In this document: positions 19,109 through 21,626 of the stretch, piece after piece
Numbering within the stretch: the first letter of the stretch is position 1
Layout of the letters: every line of letters begins with the position of its first letter
The notes under the pieces: generated by a model
What the model was told of the DNA's origin: nothing
Seen by the model: the letters and a program-made list of their open reading frames with translations, nothing else
Databases searched by the model: none
Translations under genes and position numbers: made by a program
NCBI GenBank assembly: GCA_002104985.1
Contig: MCGO01000387.1
Coordinates: forward strand, 1 to 21,626
Source: Rhizoclosmatium globosum
Lineage: Eukaryota; Chytridiomycota; Chytridiomycetes; Chytridiales; Chytriomycetaceae
Direction of reading: 5' to 3'
Length of the DNA stretch: 21,626 bases

Positions 19109-19846
19109 GTTTTCTAATCAATGAGTGGATGGATGTAAGGAAATGTGATGGTGGTTTCACACCAAGAGTATTGAGGAATGGGACAAGAATACGGTTTCAA
19201 ACGACGAAGGTGGAGTGCGAACCTATTGTCTCCCTCTTCCGTGATTATTTTGTGGTCAGGATAGTGAATGCACCCATCTTGTTTCCGTAAACAATATCAG
19301 TAAGTAGTCGATCGCCAACAACGGCAATTTGAGATGGCTGAAGAGAAGGGAAATGGTTAAGCAAATCCTGGGCGCCACCAGGTTCTTTTTCGGCATGGCG
19401 AATTACATGGATTTTGAGGGATTCTTGGATACGTGTTGCCTACATAATAATATGTTTGTTGGAATCGCAGCTTCAAGAGTTGCACCACGCACCTCAGCGA
19501 ATCCAACATCGTTATTACTTCCAGCTGAATTAGATACAATTACAACTTGTTCACTTCCAAAAGTGTCGATGCATTCTTCCATGCAGCCTAATACCGTGTA
19601 TTGCTCAGCCGATGCCATCTAGTACAACAAACGAACCTTGAACGGTGGATGTATATCTACAGAGTACGGCGCAGCGAGAGTATTATCCTTATCGAAGCAG
19701 ATGGCCTTGATCCCTTCACGTTTGAGCTGAACAAAGTCGATGCGGGATACATTATCCACTGACAGATGCGGCACAGCCAGAGACCGGTCGTGTTAACAAA
19801 GTCCATATAGAAGTGAGGCCCTTTGGGTTCCAGCTTTGGCTTTCAT
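19104..19846 (-). CDS. GEP4: Phosphatidylglycerophosphate phosphatase, GEP4/YqeG HAD family, frame-broken
   Basis: Dephosphorylates phosphatidylglycerophosphate to phosphatidylglycerol on the cardiolipin route at the mitochondrial inner membrane. Exons 19846-19637, 19587-19493 and 19439-19104 (introns 49 and 53 bp). HAD motif I is FDKDNTLAAPY, motif II VIVSNSAGSNND, the Lys loop HAEKEPGG, and motif III VVGDRLLTDIVYGNKMG. The N-terminal QSWNPKGL and the C-terminal VKPPSHFL also fit eukaryotic members. To read it through, single bases are missing near 19838, 19579, 19249, 19199 and 19162, plus a shift near 19780 (two missing or one extra). With these the exons are 71, 32 and 113 codons. The alternative stop in the unrestored frame is at 19245. 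All catalytic motifs are present, so consensus error is likelier than decay. Confidence 0.85.
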
Positions 19847-19931
19847 TATTGGTTCTTATGAAGAAGAAAGAGAAAGAGAAAGGTTTGCTTTTTTCTGTCA
19901 ACCAACCAACCACCACAACCACCCATCAACA
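19847..19931. promoter_or_regulatory. 85 bp divergent promoter, GEP4-like / bL19m
   Basis: The whole interval between the two divergent ATGs holds a purine run of GAAGAAAGAGAAAGAGAAAGG type (19860-19881) and an adjacent CCAACCAACCACCACAACCACCC stretch (19900-19924). There is no TATA box. Both products are mitochondrial, so shared control is plausible but inferred. Confidence 0.45.
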
Positions 19932-20710
19932 ATGCTTGCCCGTGCATTCACCAGCCTGTCACAGCGAGCAACCTCGGCTAATCATTCGCTGTGTCCGGCA
20001 GCGCAGTCAGCATCGTGCCATCCCGTTTCTACGCCGATGTCAAGGCGGCCAAGACAGGTCAAAAGAAGAAAGACAGTGCGTACCACCCAACCAACAATAA
20101 CCTCAGCTTGTGCGACCTGCTGACTAACAACTTCTGCCAGCACGTGACGAGGACGCCGGCGACGCCCTCCCCATTCTTCCCTAAGCCAAGTGGCGACTTG
20201 AAGCCGGTGCCGTGTTCGCAGCCCCAAAGAACCAGCCACGTGAAAAGGCCGTTTCTCGACGACTTCTTGCCGCAGTTGACGCCGATCTGCGTCAGCGCCA
20301 CGACTTTGATGCCGTACTGCTCTCTTTGAGAAGGACTCACCGGACGCGATTGAGCCGGGTTCCGTGTTCTTGTTGAACAGCTTTCATCGCGTTCATCGCC
20401 CAGGAAACTTGCCTTGCTGTGTCTTGTTGAATGTGAAGCGGAGGGTATTTTGTCGACAATTACTGTGCGAAACTATGTGCTTGGAACGGGAGTGGAAGTC
20501 GTTTACCCAATCTACTCTCCTATGGTGTCTCGTATTAAAGTGCTCAAGCGTGTGAGCCCTGGATGGAGCAAGGGAGCTGATCAGGTCAACTTCTTGCGTG
20601 AGAAACCTGGAAGTGCTCCTCTGTCATTTGGTGGAATTGAAGAGCTTGTTATTAGAAACACGGAGACGGAAAGAAAGCGGTCGCAGATTCGGTTGAGCCA
20701 AAAGAAGTGA
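19932..20710 (+). CDS. MRPL19: Mitochondrial ribosomal protein bL19m, frame-broken
   Basis: Large-subunit protein of the mitochondrial ribosome. ATG 19932 opens MLARAFTSLSQRATS, an Arg/Ser-rich, acid-free presequence. A 65 bp intron (20076-20140, donor GTGCGT, branch CTGACTAAC) is followed by the bL19 core: SPDAIEPGSVFLLNSF, the beta strands ILSTITVRNYVLGTGVEVVYPIYSPMV in one frame from about 20440, and IKVLKRVSPGW. A long basic C-terminus ends IRLSQKK at TGA 20708. Single bases are missing near 19990, 20318, 20392, 20415, 20420 and 20444. An in-frame TAA at 20182 is unresolved and may hide further indels. With the six restored the total is a whole 240 codons. Essential function and preserved motifs argue for sequence error, not decay. 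Confidence 0.82.
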
Positions 20711-20742
20711 GGATTGATGATGTTGGGAATATGATGACATGC

Positions 20743-20748
20743 AATAAA
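20743..20748 (+). terminator. Poly(A) signal of bL19m
   Basis: GCAATAAAC, 32 nt after the TGA at 20708-20710 and 15 nt before the end of the convergent ORF. Confidence 0.6.
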
Positions 20749-20763
20749 CTTTCATTGACTGCT

Positions 20764-21626
20764 CTATTCGACAACAACAGAAACCATACAAGGATGCATT
20801 TGCTTCCTGACGCAGGCTTGTTTCCAACTTGCTGCCACCCGATTGGTGTTGATTCCCGCTTTTCGAAGCACAACGTCCAGTTTCCGCATTGTATGGTGCG
20901 CCATATCCCTTGTCTGCCAGCATGGATATTGACATGCTATTTCCTCGACTGTGTCCCAATCAACGTCATTCATTCCCTCCGTGTCACCTGGTCGGATCAG
21001 AAATGGTAAGGACGCCAATAACCCATACAAGCCGTCGAAATCTCATCAGGAACCCCACCATCCACTTCAACACATCCTATCGCAACTTTATAACACTCTC
21101 TGATGCCTCTCGAAATCCCTCGAATCCATATTCCCCTCCTCTCGTCATCAACTCTCCTCACAAACTCCCCAAACACACTCATCAACCCCGCAGCTGCCAC
21201 AAGCAACCCAATCTTCTCCTTCAACACTTCCTTTTCAAGCTGAGTCTGCCATCGCACCAACTTGATCGTGAACGCAACTTGCAACGAAGCCATAACAGCA
21301 TCATACAACCACCCCTTCCCCAACTCCTTCCTTACAAATCCAAGAAACTCACGCCTAGGTAGCCGAAACCACGTCAACAGCAAAACAAGAACCTGTCCAC
21401 TCCCCCTCCTTTCCATCACATTACTCCTCGTTGACACGACGTATGCGCAAGTTTGTACCACAACTCCCGATTCACAACTGCTTCCTCAACGTCAACCTTT
21501 CCAACGCCTTTTCTCTGCTTTCCGGAAAGCGCTGTAGCGAGAGAGTCGACAACAGTAGCGTACATGAATTTCGGGAACGTCTTTGCTTCTGAAGGTGAGA
21601 CTTGTGAGCTTACGGGGATTTCGCGA
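20764..21626 (-). CDS. Unidentified protein, 5' end off window, frame-broken
   Basis: Three successive minus-strand frames are open with plausible protein: 21620-21410 (KFMYATVVDSLATALSG, VEEAVVNRELWYKLAH), 21461-20997 (VLVLLLTWFRLPRREFLGF, GWLYDAVMASLQVAFTIKL, GLLVAAAGLMSVFGEFV) and 21030-20764 (DVDWDTVEEIACQYPCW, HHTMRKLDVVLRKAG). They are probably one gene broken by missing bases, as in its neighbours; a short intron near 20980-21030 cannot be excluded. The middle part has two or three hydrophobic helices, suggesting a membrane protein. ELW followed by LLT and RREFL faintly recalls the peroxisomal factor Pex3, but the rest does not clearly match, so no name is given. It ends 53 nt from the bL19m stop. 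Confidence 0.4.

Noticed and set aside
19813..20123. Plus-strand ORFs overlapping the GEP4/bL19m start region
   Set aside because: They cross the divergent spacer and the bL19m presequence in wrong frames; the bL19m and GEP4 models account for the region.
1..20710. Programmed ribosomal frameshifting as the reason for the many broken frames
   Set aside because: Sites share no slippery heptamer or following structure, occur up to six times in one gene and need both directions in the transporter; base-calling or consensus errors explain them better.

Overview
The window reads as nuclear DNA of a fungus, probably an early-diverging (chytrid-like) one. The genes are split by short GT..AG introns of 47-71 bp, lie 50-600 bp apart on both strands, and end at AATAAA-type poly(A) signals. 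Gene content is fungal: a hexose transporter, a DHA2 drug pump, two Pil1-type eisosome proteins, TDP1, a GEP4-type phosphatase and mitoribosomal protein bL19m. The lineage below fungi is inference. No prokaryotic, viral, transposon, CRISPR or tRNA feature was found.

Layout. 1-921 (-): 5' part of a sugar transporter running off the left edge, with six small indels. 922-2541: mostly empty, with one doubtful broken ORF region. 2542-3377 (+): intact glutathione S-transferase-like gene. 3488-5128 (+): intact TDP1 with both HKN motifs. 5230-6873 (+) and 7066-8890 (-): two Pil1/BAR-like paralogues in tail-to-tail orientation, both with Pro/Gln-rich tails. 9190-10786 (-): type II membrane protein with an NXPE/SGNH-like lumenal domain. 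10991-11515 (-): small unknown protein. 11561-14465 (-): one 936-codon arrestin-fold gene with a long proline-rich linker and an unrecognised helical, Cys-containing C-terminus; single-base deletions make it look like several ORFs. 14596-15201 (-): unknown protein. 15801-17707 (+): intact DHA2 multidrug transporter behind a promoter with three TGACGT motifs. 17794-19046 (+): LRRC40-type leucine-rich-repeat protein. 19104-19846 (-) and 19932-20710 (+): GEP4/YqeG-type phosphatidylglycerophosphate phosphatase and mitochondrial bL19, divergent from an 85 bp spacer. 20764-21626 (-): unidentified broken gene running off the right edge.

Two window-wide patterns stand out. First, about 28 single-base indels, almost all deletions and often in short homopolymers, break seven genes, while six others are perfectly open. 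Restoring these bases brings exon lengths back to multiples of three, so I read most of them as consensus errors, dense at 18.88-20.45 kb. Second, most genes carry (A/G)CAATAAA within about 25 nt of the stop codon, in four cases touching or overlapping it, which implies very short 3' UTRs. Functionally the genes are mixed: plasma-membrane organisation and transport, DNA repair, mitochondrial lipid and translation, and endocytic/arrestin-type trafficking. They do not form a recognisable cluster.
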